A stretch of 64,000 nt of DNA, from positions 248,001 to 312,000 of the forward strand of contig NZ_QZWZ01000001.1 in the NCBI RefSeq assembly GCF_003601975.1. Direction: 5' to 3'. A program made the translations under genes and the position numbers. The notes below the pieces were generated by a model. That model did no database searches. It had not been told where the DNA came from and saw nothing but the letters and a program-made list of their open reading frames with translations. Position 1 is the first letter of the stretch. Each line of letters opens with the position of its first letter. The DNA is from Mesorhizobium waimense (GTDB lineage Bacteria > Pseudomonadota > Alphaproteobacteria > Rhizobiales > Rhizobiaceae). Shown one piece after another: positions 7,359-16,488 of this stretch.

Positions 7359-7966
7359 GGGTCGCCCGTGTAGCGCTGCTCGCGCCACGGGTCGCCATAG
7401 ATGTGATAGCCGCGCAATTCCCAGAAGCCCGGCTCGTCGCGTTCGGTGAACTGCAGCCCGTTCAGCCATTTGGCCGACTTCCAGAAATAGAGATGCGGCA
7501 CCAGGAGCCGCGCCGGCCCGCCATGGTCCGGCGTGATCGGCTTGCCTTCATAGAGCAGCGCAACCATCGCCTTGCCGGCGACAAGGTCCTTCGCCGGCAC
7601 ATTGGTGGCGTAGCCGTCGAAGGAATGCGCCAATGTGAAGGCGGTCGGCGCCTCGATGCCGGCATCGGCGAGGATGTCGTCGATCAGCACGCCCTGCCAT
7701 GCCGTGTCGAATTTGGTCCAGGCGGTCACGCAATGGATGTCGCGTGTCATTCTGCTCAGCGGCAGCGCATTGAACTCGGCCCAGTTCCATTTCTTGATTG
7801 GCCGCGGTCCGTGCTTGAGCGTGAACGACCAGTCCTCGGTGCGCACGCGCGGCGTCGGCCCGGCCGACAGGACGGGAAAGCCTTGCTCGAGATACTGCCC
7901 GGGCGGGATGCGCGCGTCCGTATCCGTCGGGGGCTTTCGCCCGGAAGAGAAGCCGCGGGTAACCAT
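7355..7966 (-). CDS. sulfite oxidase-like molybdopterin oxidoreductase
   Basis: A 203-aa protein made almost only of the oxidoreductase molybdopterin-binding domain of the sulfite oxidase family. C79 in RDIHCVTAW is the expected Mo-coordinating cysteine, and HGGPARLLVPHLYFWKSAKW is typical of the cofactor-binding part. There is no signal peptide and no heme domain, so it is cytoplasmic and must use another redox partner, most likely the flavoprotein encoded immediately downstream with a 4-bp overlap. The family is often annotated as sulfite oxidase-like, but the substrate of these short cytoplasmic forms is not established. It follows degP on the same strand after 134 bp. Confidence 0.8.
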   Translation of the reverse strand: MVTRGFSSGRKPPTDTDARIPPGQYLEQGFPVLSAGPTPRVRTEDWSFTLKHGPRPIKKWNWAEFNALPLSRMTRDIHCVTAWTKFDTAWQGVLIDDILADAGIEAPTAFTLAHSFDGYATNVPAKDLVAGKAMVALLYEGKPITPDHGGPARLLVPHLYFWKSAKWLNGLQFTERDEPGFWELRGYHIYGDPWREQRYTGDP

Positions 7967-8100
7967 CGGGAGTATCCGTTTGCGCTGCGGCCGAAACCGA
8001 CCGCAGCCAGTGTTCTCGAAGATATCTCGGCGGGCAACAGGAATCTTGGGCGACCCGACAGGCTGGCCGCCGATGCGGCAAGCCTGTCGAGCGTCATGCC

Positions 8101-9642
8101 TCAGCCGGCGGCGAAGGGCACCGCGACGAAGATCTGCGCGTCGCCGCGATCGACAAGCAGCAGCACGGATTTCCTGCCGGACTTGCCGGCCTGCGCGATC
8201 GCCTGGTTTGCCTGTTTGGCGTTCTTTACCGGGGTCTGGTCGACACCGACGATGACATCGCCCGGCTGGATGCCGGCGGCCGAGGCCGCCTTGTCCGGAT
8301 TGACGCGCTCGACCAGCGCGCCACGCTGGTCGTCGGTCAGGTTCAGTTGTTCGCGAACATCCGGCGTGAGGTCGGTGAGGCCGAGGCCGAGCGAGGGCAC
8401 GCGCAAGGCCTGTTCCGGGGACTTGCCGCCATTGCCTTCGGCCGAGGCGGTCTTAGCATCATCGCTATTGTGTCCGACATCGGCGGAAATCTGCATGGCC
8501 TTGCCGTCGCGCCAGACATTGAGCGTTTCCCTGGCGCCCGGCGCTATGTCGGCGACGGCACGCGACAGGTCTTTCGGATCCTTTATCTCCTGGCCGGCGA
8601 AGCTAGTGATGACGTCGCCGGTCTTGATGCCTGCCTTGGCGGCCGGCGATCCGTCCGTGACTTCGGAAACCAGCGCGCCGCCGGGATGGTCAAGGCCCAT
8701 GGCACTGGCGACGTCCGGCGTCACCTCCTGGATCTGGACGCCGAGATAGCCGTACTGGATGTCGCCGCCCTTCATCAACTTGGCGACCACCTTCTCGGCC
8801 TGGTCCGACGGGATGGCGAAGCCGACGCCGACGCTGCCGCCATTGGGTGAATAGATCGCCGCGTTGATGCCGACGACATTGCCCGCGACATCCACCAGCG
8901 GGCCGCCGGAATTGCCGTGGTTGATCGGCGCGTCGATCTGGATGAAGTCGTCGAACGGGCCGCTGTGCAGGTCGCGGCCGCGCGCCGAAACGATGCCTGC
9001 GGTGACGGTGGTGCCGATGCCGAACGGGTTGCCGAAAGCCAGCACCTGATCGCCCGGCATCAGTCTGTCGGAATCGCCCCATTTGACGGTCGGCAGGGAC
9101 TTGTCGGCCTTGACCTTGAGCACGGCGAGGTCGTTCTTGGCGTCGCGGCCGACCAGCTTGGCGGGAAGCTCGGTACCGTCGTCGAGCGTCACCTTGATCG
9201 AGGTGGCGCCATCGATGACGTGGTTGTTGGTGACGATGGTGCCGTCGGCTCCGACGATGAAGCCGGACCCAAGCGCCTCCGCACGCTGCGACTGTTGCTG
9301 CGGCGGGGTCTTGGGCCCGGGCATGCCCTGGTCGCCGAAGAACTGGCGGAAATAGTCGTCGAAGGGCGAACCACCGTCGAAGGGGGAGTCCTCGCTCATC
9401 GTTTCCGGCTGTGCTTTCATGACGGTGGTGACCGTCACCACCGCCGGCTTGTCGGCCGCCACGATCGGGGCGAACGAGCCGTTCGGCGCCGTTATGCCGG
9501 CGACAGGCGTCTGGGTAGTCGGAACGGTGCTGCTTGCGCCCATGTTGTTGGCGCTGTCTGCGAAAGACACGACGAAGGGGGATAGGATCAGCGCAGCGCC
9601 CAGCAAGGCCGCGACGCGATGTCTGCGAAGGATATCTGACAT
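8101..9642 (-). CDS. degP: DegP/HtrA-family periplasmic serine protease
   Basis: A 513-aa Do-like protease and chaperone for misfolded envelope proteins. An N-terminal export signal (basic SDILRRHR, then a hydrophobic stretch to about residue 28) precedes the trypsin-like domain. The catalytic triad is H141 (TNNHVID), D171 (NDLAVLK) and S245 (GNSGGPLV). Two PDZ domains follow, about 280-370 and 400-505, the normal DegP/DegQ plan. A Gln/Pro-rich loop near residues 105-120 matches the variable LA loop. The start was set at SDILRRHR because upstream residues do not form a signal peptide. Rhizobia carry several paralogues, so the exact name (degP, degQ or htrA) is uncertain. Confidence 0.88.
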   Translation of the reverse strand: MSDILRRHRVAALLGAALILSPFVVSFADSANNMGASSTVPTTQTPVAGITAPNGSFAPIVAADKPAVVTVTTVMKAQPETMSEDSPFDGGSPFDDYFRQFFGDQGMPGPKTPPQQQSQRAEALGSGFIVGADGTIVTNNHVIDGATSIKVTLDDGTELPAKLVGRDAKNDLAVLKVKADKSLPTVKWGDSDRLMPGDQVLAFGNPFGIGTTVTAGIVSARGRDLHSGPFDDFIQIDAPINHGNSGGPLVDVAGNVVGINAAIYSPNGGSVGVGFAIPSDQAEKVVAKLMKGGDIQYGYLGVQIQEVTPDVASAMGLDHPGGALVSEVTDGSPAAKAGIKTGDVITSFAGQEIKDPKDLSRAVADIAPGARETLNVWRDGKAMQISADVGHNSDDAKTASAEGNGGKSPEQALRVPSLGLGLTDLTPDVREQLNLTDDQRGALVERVNPDKAASAAGIQPGDVIVGVDQTPVKNAKQANQAIAQAGKSGRKSVLLLVDRGDAQIFVAVPFAAG

Positions 9643-9859
9643 GGTCGTTTGTCCGGGCGAGAGTTGATCCGGCGCCGTGGCCGCTCCCCTGTATGGGAAA
9701 CCGGCCATCCGGCGTGTCGACGGTCGCGATTGCCTGTCTCGCCTGGCATGGCAGCCGACCGGATCGACAGCCCTGCATCTAGGGTCTGGATGGGTCCGAA
9801 TTAGGGTTCTTGTGCCATCTTACGAAGATTTAATGTCCGCAGGCGCGTCGGTCGGCGCA

Positions 9860-10594
9860 TCAACGCCCATTGGTGCGCCTGAGATAGGCCGAGGCGATCT
9901 CCCGCATCCGCTTGCCATCGAAGCTCGGCCCGTGCCCGCCATGGCCGACGCTTATGGGCAGGTCGAGCAGCCGCTGCATCGTGCGGCGATAGGCGACGCG
10001 GTCGGAATCCGGCAGGTCGTCGATCAGCATGCCGTCATAGATGGCGTCGCCGGCGAAAAACAGGCCGTCGGCCTCGTCGAACAGCGCGATCGAATCAGGC
10101 GAATGTCCCGGCAGGTGCAGCACCTTGAACTGCCGGTCGCCGAGATCGACGACATCGCCCTCGGCAAGCGTTCGTGCCAGCGGTGCCGGTGGGATCCTGT
10201 AGTCGGCCGCTTTCCAGCCCGGCGCCGGCAATTTCGAGACGGCGTCGTCGAGATTGTGGAACATGTAGGCGTAGGTGACCACCTCATCCATTGTGTCGAA
10301 TTTTTCGGCGCTCATTGCCGGTCCCGCCCGCAGCGGAAATTCGTGCAGTGAGCCGACATGGTCGAGGTGGATATGCGTGGCGACGACCAGCAGTGGCTTG
10401 CCGGCAGGCGTGTCGATCTGAGGCGCCAGCGGACAGATCCCCATGCCGGTGTCGACGAGCAGGTCGACGTCGCGGCCGCGAAAATGCCAGATGTTGGCGC
10501 GCACGAAATCGTGCACGAACGGCTCGGTCAGCATCGTCGTCCTGGCGTCGATACTGGTCTTGCTGAACCAGTCGCCCACCAGACGGTCACCCAT
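9860..10594 (-). CDS. metallo-beta-lactamase-fold hydrolase
   Basis: A 244-aa MBL-fold hydrolase. The zinc-binding motif is THIHLDHVG (about residues 92-100), with a later metal histidine in LHLPGHSPDS and the aspartate of FFAGDAIYDG. There is no signal peptide. The start codon overlaps the stop of the upstream phosphofructokinase gene by one base (TAATG at 10592-10596 read on the minus strand), so the two are translationally coupled. MBL-fold proteins include glyoxalase II, lactonases and thioesterases; nothing here fixes the substrate. Coupling to a glycolytic kinase suggests small-molecule metabolism rather than antibiotic resistance. Confidence 0.8.
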   Translation of the reverse strand: MGDRLVGDWFSKTSIDARTTMLTEPFVHDFVRANIWHFRGRDVDLLVDTGMGICPLAPQIDTPAGKPLLVVATHIHLDHVGSLHEFPLRAGPAMSAEKFDTMDEVVTYAYMFHNLDDAVSKLPAPGWKAADYRIPPAPLARTLAEGDVVDLGDRQFKVLHLPGHSPDSIALFDEADGLFFAGDAIYDGMLIDDLPDSDRVAYRRTMQRLLDLPISVGHGGHGPSFDGKRMREIASAYLRRTNGR

Positions 10595-11760
10595 TAGACG
10601 AACGGCTTTCCAACCTTATACTTCTCCGGCACCAGCCGCTTCAGATAGGCCATCCCGGCCTCGGACAGCTGATTGACATCGGGCTTCATGAAATCGTCGG
10701 GCATATGGCGGGTCTTGCCGGCGACATTCTTCAGCGGCACCTTCTTCAGTACGGTTTTCGTGCCGTCATATTGCAGCGCCACCGAGCCGCCTCCCTCTTC
10801 GGCGACGGCAACGGCAAAAGCACCGGCGTCGAAGGCTTCTTGTGCGTCGACGGCGCTGATCGCCCCGACATAGCCGCGCGGCATGTAGCCGAGCGCATCG
10901 ACGCGCGCCCGCTTGCCCGGCAGTCCCTCGGCCAGTGCCCGCTCCAGCGCTGCCGGCAGGTCGCTGCCCGACAGTTTGACGTTGCCATGGGCGTCCCGCT
11001 CGAGCTTATCCGGCGGCACCAGGCTTTCGACCAGCGCCTTGCCGTCGGCGGTGCTGACGCCTTCCGACACGGCAACGATGCAGCGCTTGTGGCGGTCGAG
11101 CGTGGCGCGCACGTCGTCGATGAAGCCGGCGGCCGAGAACGGCCGCTCCGGCACGTAGACGAGATGCGGGCCGCTGTCCGGATCGAGCTGCCATGCGGCG
11201 GCGGCGGCGGTGAGGAAGCCGGCGTGCCGGCCCATGACGATGCCGACATAGATTCCGGGCAAAGCGCGGAAATCGAGATCGACCGAGAGGAAGGCGCCGG
11301 CGACGAACTCGGCCGCCGAGATGAAGCCCGGCGTGTGGTCGTTCTCCTCGAGGTCGTTGTCGATGGTCTTCGGCGCATGCACGAAGGCCATCGTGCCGCC
11401 GGCGGCATCGGTCAGGATCTGCTGCGTGCCCGACGTGTCGTTGCCGCCAATATAGATGAAGGCGTCGGCGCCGGCCTTCTTCAGGCCGTTGAGGATGACC
11501 TCGCAATAGGCGGCGTCCGGCTTGTCGCGCGTCGAGCCGAGCGCCGCACTTGGCGTCGCCGCGATCAGCCTGAGCTGTTCCTCGGGGATGGCCGAAAGGT
11601 CGGCGTAGTTGCCGTCACGAATGCCGCGCACGCCATGGATCGAGCCCAGGACCTTGGCGCCGGGATGCCGCTTGCGGATCTCCAGTGCTGCACCAACCAT
11701 GGTCTGGTTGATGACGGCGGTCGGTCCGCCGCCCTGCGCGATCACAAACGTTCCTGACAT
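10594..11760 (-). CDS. pfp: 6-phosphofructokinase, pyrophosphate-dependent type
   Basis: A 388-aa group II phosphofructokinase that interconverts fructose 6-phosphate and fructose 1,6-bisphosphate. The substrate-binding motif is PKTIDND, with Lys in the position that is Gly in ATP enzymes, and the phosphate-donor motif is GGNDTSGT, with Asp instead of the Gly that permits ATP binding. Both are known signatures of PPi-dependent enzymes. The start follows directly from the glycine-rich N-terminus (MSGTFVIAQGGGPTAVINQT). The downstream MBL-fold gene overlaps by one base. A PPi enzyme is reversible, which fits rhizobia that lack a classical ATP-PFK and use Entner-Doudoroff and gluconeogenesis. 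Confidence 0.85.
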   Translation of the reverse strand: MSGTFVIAQGGGPTAVINQTMVGAALEIRKRHPGAKVLGSIHGVRGIRDGNYADLSAIPEEQLRLIAATPSAALGSTRDKPDAAYCEVILNGLKKAGADAFIYIGGNDTSGTQQILTDAAGGTMAFVHAPKTIDNDLEENDHTPGFISAAEFVAGAFLSVDLDFRALPGIYVGIVMGRHAGFLTAAAAAWQLDPDSGPHLVYVPERPFSAAGFIDDVRATLDRHKRCIVAVSEGVSTADGKALVESLVPPDKLERDAHGNVKLSGSDLPAALERALAEGLPGKRARVDALGYMPRGYVGAISAVDAQEAFDAGAFAVAVAEEGGGSVALQYDGTKTVLKKVPLKNVAGKTRHMPDDFMKPDVNQLSEAGMAYLKRLVPEKYKVGKPFV

Positions 11761-11859
11761 TCTTCAGTTCTCCCGGATGGTGGCTTCGCAGGCACATTCG
11801 CCTGTCTTGCGGCATCACGCAACGGGAGAGTCAAACGGCTGCGAGCAGCCGACGAAGGA

Positions 11860-12621
11860 TCAGACGACGACGACCGGGTTCTTCTTGGAAACACGGCTGT
11901 AGAGGTCGATGATGTCCTGGTTGATCAGGCGCACGCAGCCCGACGACATCGCCTGGCCGATGCTCCACCATTCGGGCGAACCGTGGATGCGGTAGCCGGT
12001 GTCCTTGCCGTCCTGGTAGATGTAGAGCGCCCTTGCACCGAGCGGGTTGGTGAGGCCGCCGGGCTGGCCGCCCTGCCATTTCACCAACTCAGGCTTGCGC
12101 GCGATCATTTCGGGCGGCGGTGTCCACAGCGGCCATTCCTTGCCGTACTGGATGTTGGCGCGGCCCGACCAGCGGAAGCCATCCTTGCCGATGCCGACAC
12201 CGTAGCGGATCGCCTCGCCGCCGGGCTGCACCAGATAGAGCATGCGCTCCTGCAGATGGACGACGATGGTGCCGGGCGCCTCGCCGGTCTGGTCGACGAC
12301 GATCTGGCGACGGAACTCCGCCTTGACTTTCTGATAGGGCACCGCCGGCACCTCGAAGCCACCGTCGGTCAGCGAGGCGTACATCACGTCCGGGCCGGTG
12401 ATGTTCTTGTCGACGCTGATCGCCGGGCGGATCGGCCGCACCGAGCCGGTGGTGGTGTCGTCGAGCTGCAACTGCGGCAGGTCGAGCGTCTGGCTGCAGC
12501 CGGCCATGCCGAGCAGTGCCATGGCGCCGGCGCCTGACAGCACCGTGCGGCGGGAAAGCAGATTGTCGGTTTCGCTTGCGTCGCCATTCACTGGCGGCGT
12601 CAGATCTTGCGGCTTACGCAT
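11860..12621 (-). CDS. L,D-transpeptidase (YkuD domain), Tat/lipoprotein-like
   Basis: A 253-aa cell-wall enzyme that would form 3-3 peptidoglycan cross-links or attach proteins to peptidoglycan. The YkuD catalytic signature is HGSPEWWS...SSGCVRL, with the nucleophilic Cys in SGC. The N-terminus has a twin-arginine stretch (SRRTVLSG, R24-R25) and a lipobox-like LLGMAGC with C42, so it may be exported by Tat and lipidated. The start was set at MRKPQDL; an upstream ATG would add 23 residues before the signal. It lies about 100 bp upstream of the phosphofructokinase gene on the same strand, with no functional link evident. Confidence 0.85.
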   Translation of the reverse strand: MRKPQDLTPPVNGDASETDNLLSRRTVLSGAGAMALLGMAGCSQTLDLPQLQLDDTTTGSVRPIRPAISVDKNITGPDVMYASLTDGGFEVPAVPYQKVKAEFRRQIVVDQTGEAPGTIVVHLQERMLYLVQPGGEAIRYGVGIGKDGFRWSGRANIQYGKEWPLWTPPPEMIARKPELVKWQGGQPGGLTNPLGARALYIYQDGKDTGYRIHGSPEWWSIGQAMSSGCVRLINQDIIDLYSRVSKKNPVVVV

Positions 12622-12849
12622 GCACCCAAACCCTACGCTGTCGGCGGGAAAACACGGTCCGGCCGGATAGGGGGCAGTTTCGCCAATCATGGTTGAAAAA
12701 GCGTGAAGGGCCGGACTTTGGTCTTAACCCTGTTCTGCCGTTGCCCGCGCAGGCAAGGCGAAACGGCCGCCGCGGGATTTCGAAAAAGCCTCTTTACATT
12801 CTTGCGCACCCAAGGATTTATCCTTTTCTTTGCGCTCAAGGAGACATCG

Positions 12850-13473
12850 ATGTCCTTCGAAAACTGGGCCGCCTTCGCCGCCGCCTCCGCCATCCTTCTC
12901 GTCATTCCGGGCCCGACCATCCTTTTGGTCGTGTCCTATGCGCTGGGCCAGGGCTGGCGCACGGCGCTGCCGATGGCGGTCGGCGTGGCACTGGGCGACT
13001 TCACCGCCATGACGCTGTCGATGCTGGGCATCGGCGCGCTGCTTGCGGCATCGGCCACCGTGTTCACCGTGCTGAAGGTGATCGGCGCCTGCTATCTGAT
13101 CTATCTCGGCGTAAAACTGTTCCGCGCCGGCGGCGCGCTCAAGGCCGAGCCGCGCACCGATGTGGTGTCCTCGGCGAAAATGATGGCGCATGCCTGGCTG
13201 GTCACCGCGCTAAATCCGAAAAGCATCACCTTCTTCGTCGCCTTCCTGCCGCAGTTCCTCGACCGCCACGCGGATTTCTGGACGCAGATGCTGATCTTCG
13301 AGACGACCTTCCTGGCGCTCGCCTTCGCCAATGCCTTCGGCTACGCGCTGATCGCGGCACGGGCACGCAACGTGGTGCGCAATCCCCGGGCGATCCGCAT
13401 CTTCAACCGCACCGGCGGCACGCTGCTGGTCGGTGCCGGCATCGCCACCATGGCGGTGCGCTCGGGAAATTGA
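12850..13473 (+). CDS. LysE/RhtB-family amino acid exporter
   Basis: A 207-aa inner-membrane protein with about six hydrophobic segments, the normal size for LysE/RhtB exporters. The N-terminal ILLVIPGPTILLVVSYALGQG contains the family's PGP motif, followed by a GVALGDF segment. AAGGAGA ends 5 bp before the ATG at 12850, which decides the start. It should export amino acids or homoserine-like compounds by proton antiport; the substrate is not predictable. The gene stands alone between the divergent L,D-transpeptidase gene and the TPR gene. Confidence 0.85.
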   Translation: MSFENWAAFAAASAILLVIPGPTILLVVSYALGQGWRTALPMAVGVALGDFTAMTLSMLGIGALLAASATVFTVLKVIGACYLIYLGVKLFRAGGALKAEPRTDVVSSAKMMAHAWLVTALNPKSITFFVAFLPQFLDRHADFWTQMLIFETTFLALAFANAFGYALIAARARNVVRNPRAIRIFNRTGGTLLVGAGIATMAVRSGN

Positions 13474-13596
13474 GGGCAGGAGAAATTCACCTGCCCTGGC
13501 TGATTTGCGTGCTCGATGAGCCTGGGCCGCAGGTTGGCGCGCCAGCCTTTGTTGGCCTAAGATAGGCTGGCTCCGGCATCTGATGGAGGGCTAGGC

Positions 13597-14919
13597 ATGG
13601 CAATCAAGGACGCATTCGGCCTGACATTGTCGGGTGCGACGGAGGCCGGCTTCGCCCCCTACGCCCAGGCCGTGCGCGAACTGCAGTGCTTCATCGGCGA
13701 CCCGGTCGCCTCGGCCGACCGCGCCATTGCCGAAAACGCCGATTTCGTCATGGCGCATGTGTTCAAGGGCTATCTCTTCGGCCTCGCCACCGAGCGCGAG
13801 GCAAGTTTGGTGGCCAGCAGATGTCACGAGGCTGCGCTGCCCCTGGCTGCGACGCCGCGCGAGCAGGCGCATGTTGCGGCCCTTGGCCATCTCGCCGCCG
13901 GTCGCTGGCATGAGGCTTCGCGAATGCTCGAGGACGTCGCCATCGACTTTCCGCTCGACATGGTGGCGCTGCAGACTGGGCACCAGATCGACTTCTTCAC
14001 CGGCAATGCCCGCATGCTGCGCGACCGCATCGGCCGCGCTCTGCCGTCCTGGCAAAGCGACATGCCGGGCTACCACGCCGTCCTCGGCATGCAGGCCTTC
14101 GGGCTGGAGGAGATGGGCGACTACGCGCGCGCCGAGAAGTTGGGCCGCACGGCGGTCGACATCGAGCCGCGCGACGGCTGGGCGCAGCACGCCGTTGCTC
14201 ATGTCATGGAAATGCAGAGCCGGCAAAGAGACGGCATCGCCTGGATGCGCGCCAACCCGGAGGCGTGGACGAAGGACAGCTTCCTGCAGGTGCACAATTG
14301 GTGGCATCTGTCGCTGTTCCACTACGATCTCGGCGAGACAGACGAGGTGCTGGCGCTCTATGACGGGCCGATCTACGGCACGCCGTCGACGCTGGCGCTC
14401 AACATGGTCGATGCCTCGGCGATCCTGTGGCGGCTGCATCTCGGCGGCGCCGATGTCGGCGGGCGCTGGGCAGCCCTTGCGGCCAACTGGCCCAAGGCCG
14501 GCGCCGGCAATTATGCCTTCAACGACGCGCATGCGATGATGGCCTTCGTTGGCGCCGGCCTCGAGGCGCCGGCCCGAGCCCTGCTCGAAGCACAGCGCGA
14601 GGCGATGCGCGGCAGTGACGACAACGCTGCCTTCACCCGGGATGTCGGCCGCCCTCTGACGCTCGCCATCAAGGCGTTCGGCGACGGCAATTATGCCGAG
14701 ACGGTCCGCCTGATCCGGCCGATTCGCGCCATCGCCCAGCGCTTCGGCGGCAGCCACGCGCAGCGCGACGTCATCGATCTCACTTTGATCGAGGCGGCGC
14801 TGCGTTGCGGCGACCATGCATTGTCGCGGGCGCTAACGGCGGAACGCACCCTGGCGCGACCGGACAGCCCGCTCTCGGCATTGTTTTCGCAACGCGCCGC
14901 CGAATTGTCCGAGAATTGA
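13597..14919 (+). CDS. TTC38-like tetratricopeptide repeat protein
   Basis: A 440-aa helical-repeat protein with no signal peptide. Alanine-rich helix pairs run through most of the length (for example residues 80-110 and 160-200), and the segment QVHNWWHLSLFHYDLGE together with the overall length fits the tetratricopeptide repeat protein 38 family. That family is widespread but has no known activity. A GGAGGG site precedes the ATG by 9 bp. The next gene, xylB, starts 82 bp further on with its own ribosome-binding site, so co-transcription is possible but not evident. Confidence 0.75.
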   Translation: MAIKDAFGLTLSGATEAGFAPYAQAVRELQCFIGDPVASADRAIAENADFVMAHVFKGYLFGLATEREASLVASRCHEAALPLAATPREQAHVAALGHLAAGRWHEASRMLEDVAIDFPLDMVALQTGHQIDFFTGNARMLRDRIGRALPSWQSDMPGYHAVLGMQAFGLEEMGDYARAEKLGRTAVDIEPRDGWAQHAVAHVMEMQSRQRDGIAWMRANPEAWTKDSFLQVHNWWHLSLFHYDLGETDEVLALYDGPIYGTPSTLALNMVDASAILWRLHLGGADVGGRWAALAANWPKAGAGNYAFNDAHAMMAFVGAGLEAPARALLEAQREAMRGSDDNAAFTRDVGRPLTLAIKAFGDGNYAETVRLIRPIRAIAQRFGGSHAQRDVIDLTLIEAALRCGDHALSRALTAERTLARPDSPLSALFSQRAAELSEN

Positions 14920-15001
14920 CCGGCGGCGAATCTTGCCTTAAAAACTGGCCAAGCCAGATTTTTTCGAGATCCGAAAAAATTATTGGCAGTGGGAGGAAAG
15001 C

Positions 15002-16456
15002 ATGTATCTCGGCCTCGATCTGGGCACGTCGGGCGTCAAGGCGCTGTTGATCGATGCCGGGCAGACTGTCGTCGGCTCCGGCCATGGTTCGCTCGACGTA
15101 TCGCGACCGCATCCCGGCTGGTCCGAGCAGGATCCTACCCATTGGATCCAGGCCTGCGAGACGGCAATCGCCGAGCTGAAGGCGTCGCATCCAAGGCAGC
15201 TTGCCTCGGTGAAAGGCATCGGCCTCTCCGGCCAGATGCATGGCGCCACCTTGCTCGACGCCGCAGACAAGGTTCTGCGCCCCTGCATACTGTGGAACGA
15301 CACGCGCAGCCACACTGAGGCGGCCGCGCTCGATGCCGATCCGCGCTTTCGCAAACTCACCGGCAACATCGTCTTTCCCGGCTTCACCGCACCTAAACTC
15401 GCCTGGGTGAAGAACAACCAGCCCGGTGTTTTCGCCAAGGTGGCAAAGGTGCTCTTGCCGAAGGATTTCCTGCGGCTCTGGCTGACCGGCGAGCATATGT
15501 CGGAAATGTCGGATTCCGCCGGCACCTCATGGCTCGATGTCGGCAAGCGGCGCTGGTCCCTGGAACTGCTCGCCGCCACCTCGCTCGACGAAAGGCAGAT
15601 GCCGGCGCTGGTCGAAGGCACAGCGCCCGCTGGCCTGCTGCGCGCCGAGCTGGCCTCGAAATGGGGCATACAATCAGCCATCCCGATCGCCGGCGGCGCC
15701 GGCGACAATGCGGCCTCCGCCTGCGGCATGGGGACGGTGGGTGCCGGCCACGCCTTCGTCTCGCTCGGCACGTCGGGCGTGCTGTTTGCCGCCAACGCCT
15801 CCTACCTCCCCAATCCGGCAAGCGCGGTGCACACTTTCTGCCATGCGCTGCCCGACACCTGGCACCAGATGGGCGTCATCCTGTCGGCCACCGATTCGCT
15901 CAATTGGCTGTCGGAGATATCAGGCAAGAGCGCTGGCGAACTGACCGCCGAGCTCGGAGAGAAACTCAAGGCTCCGACCGGCGTATCGTTCCTGCCCTAT
16001 CTCTCTGGCGAGCGCACGCCGCACAATGATTCCGCCATTCGCGGCTCGTTCACCGGCCTGGCGCATGAATCCAGCCGCGCCGTGCTGACCCAGGCGGTGC
16101 TCGAAGGCGTCGGCTTTGCTTTCCGCGACAGCCTCGAAGCGCTGAAGAAAGCCGGCACGACATTGACGCGGGTGACGGCGATCGGCGGTGGTTCGCGCTC
16201 GCGCTACTGGCTGAAGGCGATCGCCACCGCTCTGCAGGTGCCGGTCGACATTCCCGCCGATGGCGATTTCGGCGCCGCCTTCGGTGCCGCCCGGCTCGGC
16301 CTGATCGCCGCGACCGGCGCCGATCCGCTTGCCGTCTGCACCGCGCCGGCCACCGACACCACCGTCGAACCGGATGCGGCGCTTATCGGCGCCTATGCCG
16401 ATGCCTATCACCGCTACCGGGCTCTTTACCCGGCGATCAGAGGCGCCACGGCGTGA
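15002..16456 (+). CDS. xylB: xylulokinase
   Basis: A 484-aa FGGY-family kinase that phosphorylates D-xylulose to xylulose 5-phosphate. The N-terminal phosphate loop YLGLDLGTSGVKALLID, the substrate motif GLSGQMHG and LWNDTRS, and a second ATPase motif (AIGGGSRSRYW, about residues 394-404) are all in the usual xylulokinase positions. GGGAGGAAAGC directly precedes the ATG. The isomerase xylA lies downstream on the same strand, but a small gene on the other strand sits between them, so the two are not a simple operon. The pathway feeds the pentose phosphate route, and rpe is 20 kb away. Confidence 0.93.
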   Translation: MYLGLDLGTSGVKALLIDAGQTVVGSGHGSLDVSRPHPGWSEQDPTHWIQACETAIAELKASHPRQLASVKGIGLSGQMHGATLLDAADKVLRPCILWNDTRSHTEAAALDADPRFRKLTGNIVFPGFTAPKLAWVKNNQPGVFAKVAKVLLPKDFLRLWLTGEHMSEMSDSAGTSWLDVGKRRWSLELLAATSLDERQMPALVEGTAPAGLLRAELASKWGIQSAIPIAGGAGDNAASACGMGTVGAGHAFVSLGTSGVLFAANASYLPNPASAVHTFCHALPDTWHQMGVILSATDSLNWLSEISGKSAGELTAELGEKLKAPTGVSFLPYLSGERTPHNDSAIRGSFTGLAHESSRAVLTQAVLEGVGFAFRDSLEALKKAGTTLTRVTAIGGGSRSRYWLKAIATALQVPVDIPADGDFGAAFGAARLGLIAATGADPLAVCTAPATDTTVEPDAALIGAYADAYHRYRALYPAIRGATA

Positions 16457-16488
16457 GCGGGTTCTTGCCCACGCCGCGGCATCACGGC

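Noticed and set aside
9860..10594. MBL-fold protein as a beta-lactamase
   Set aside because: No signal peptide and coupling to a glycolytic kinase; general MBL-fold hydrolase is the safer call.
10705..11757. 350-codon plus-strand frame inside the phosphofructokinase gene
   Set aside because: Antisense to a complete conserved enzyme gene; no motifs or ribosome-binding site.
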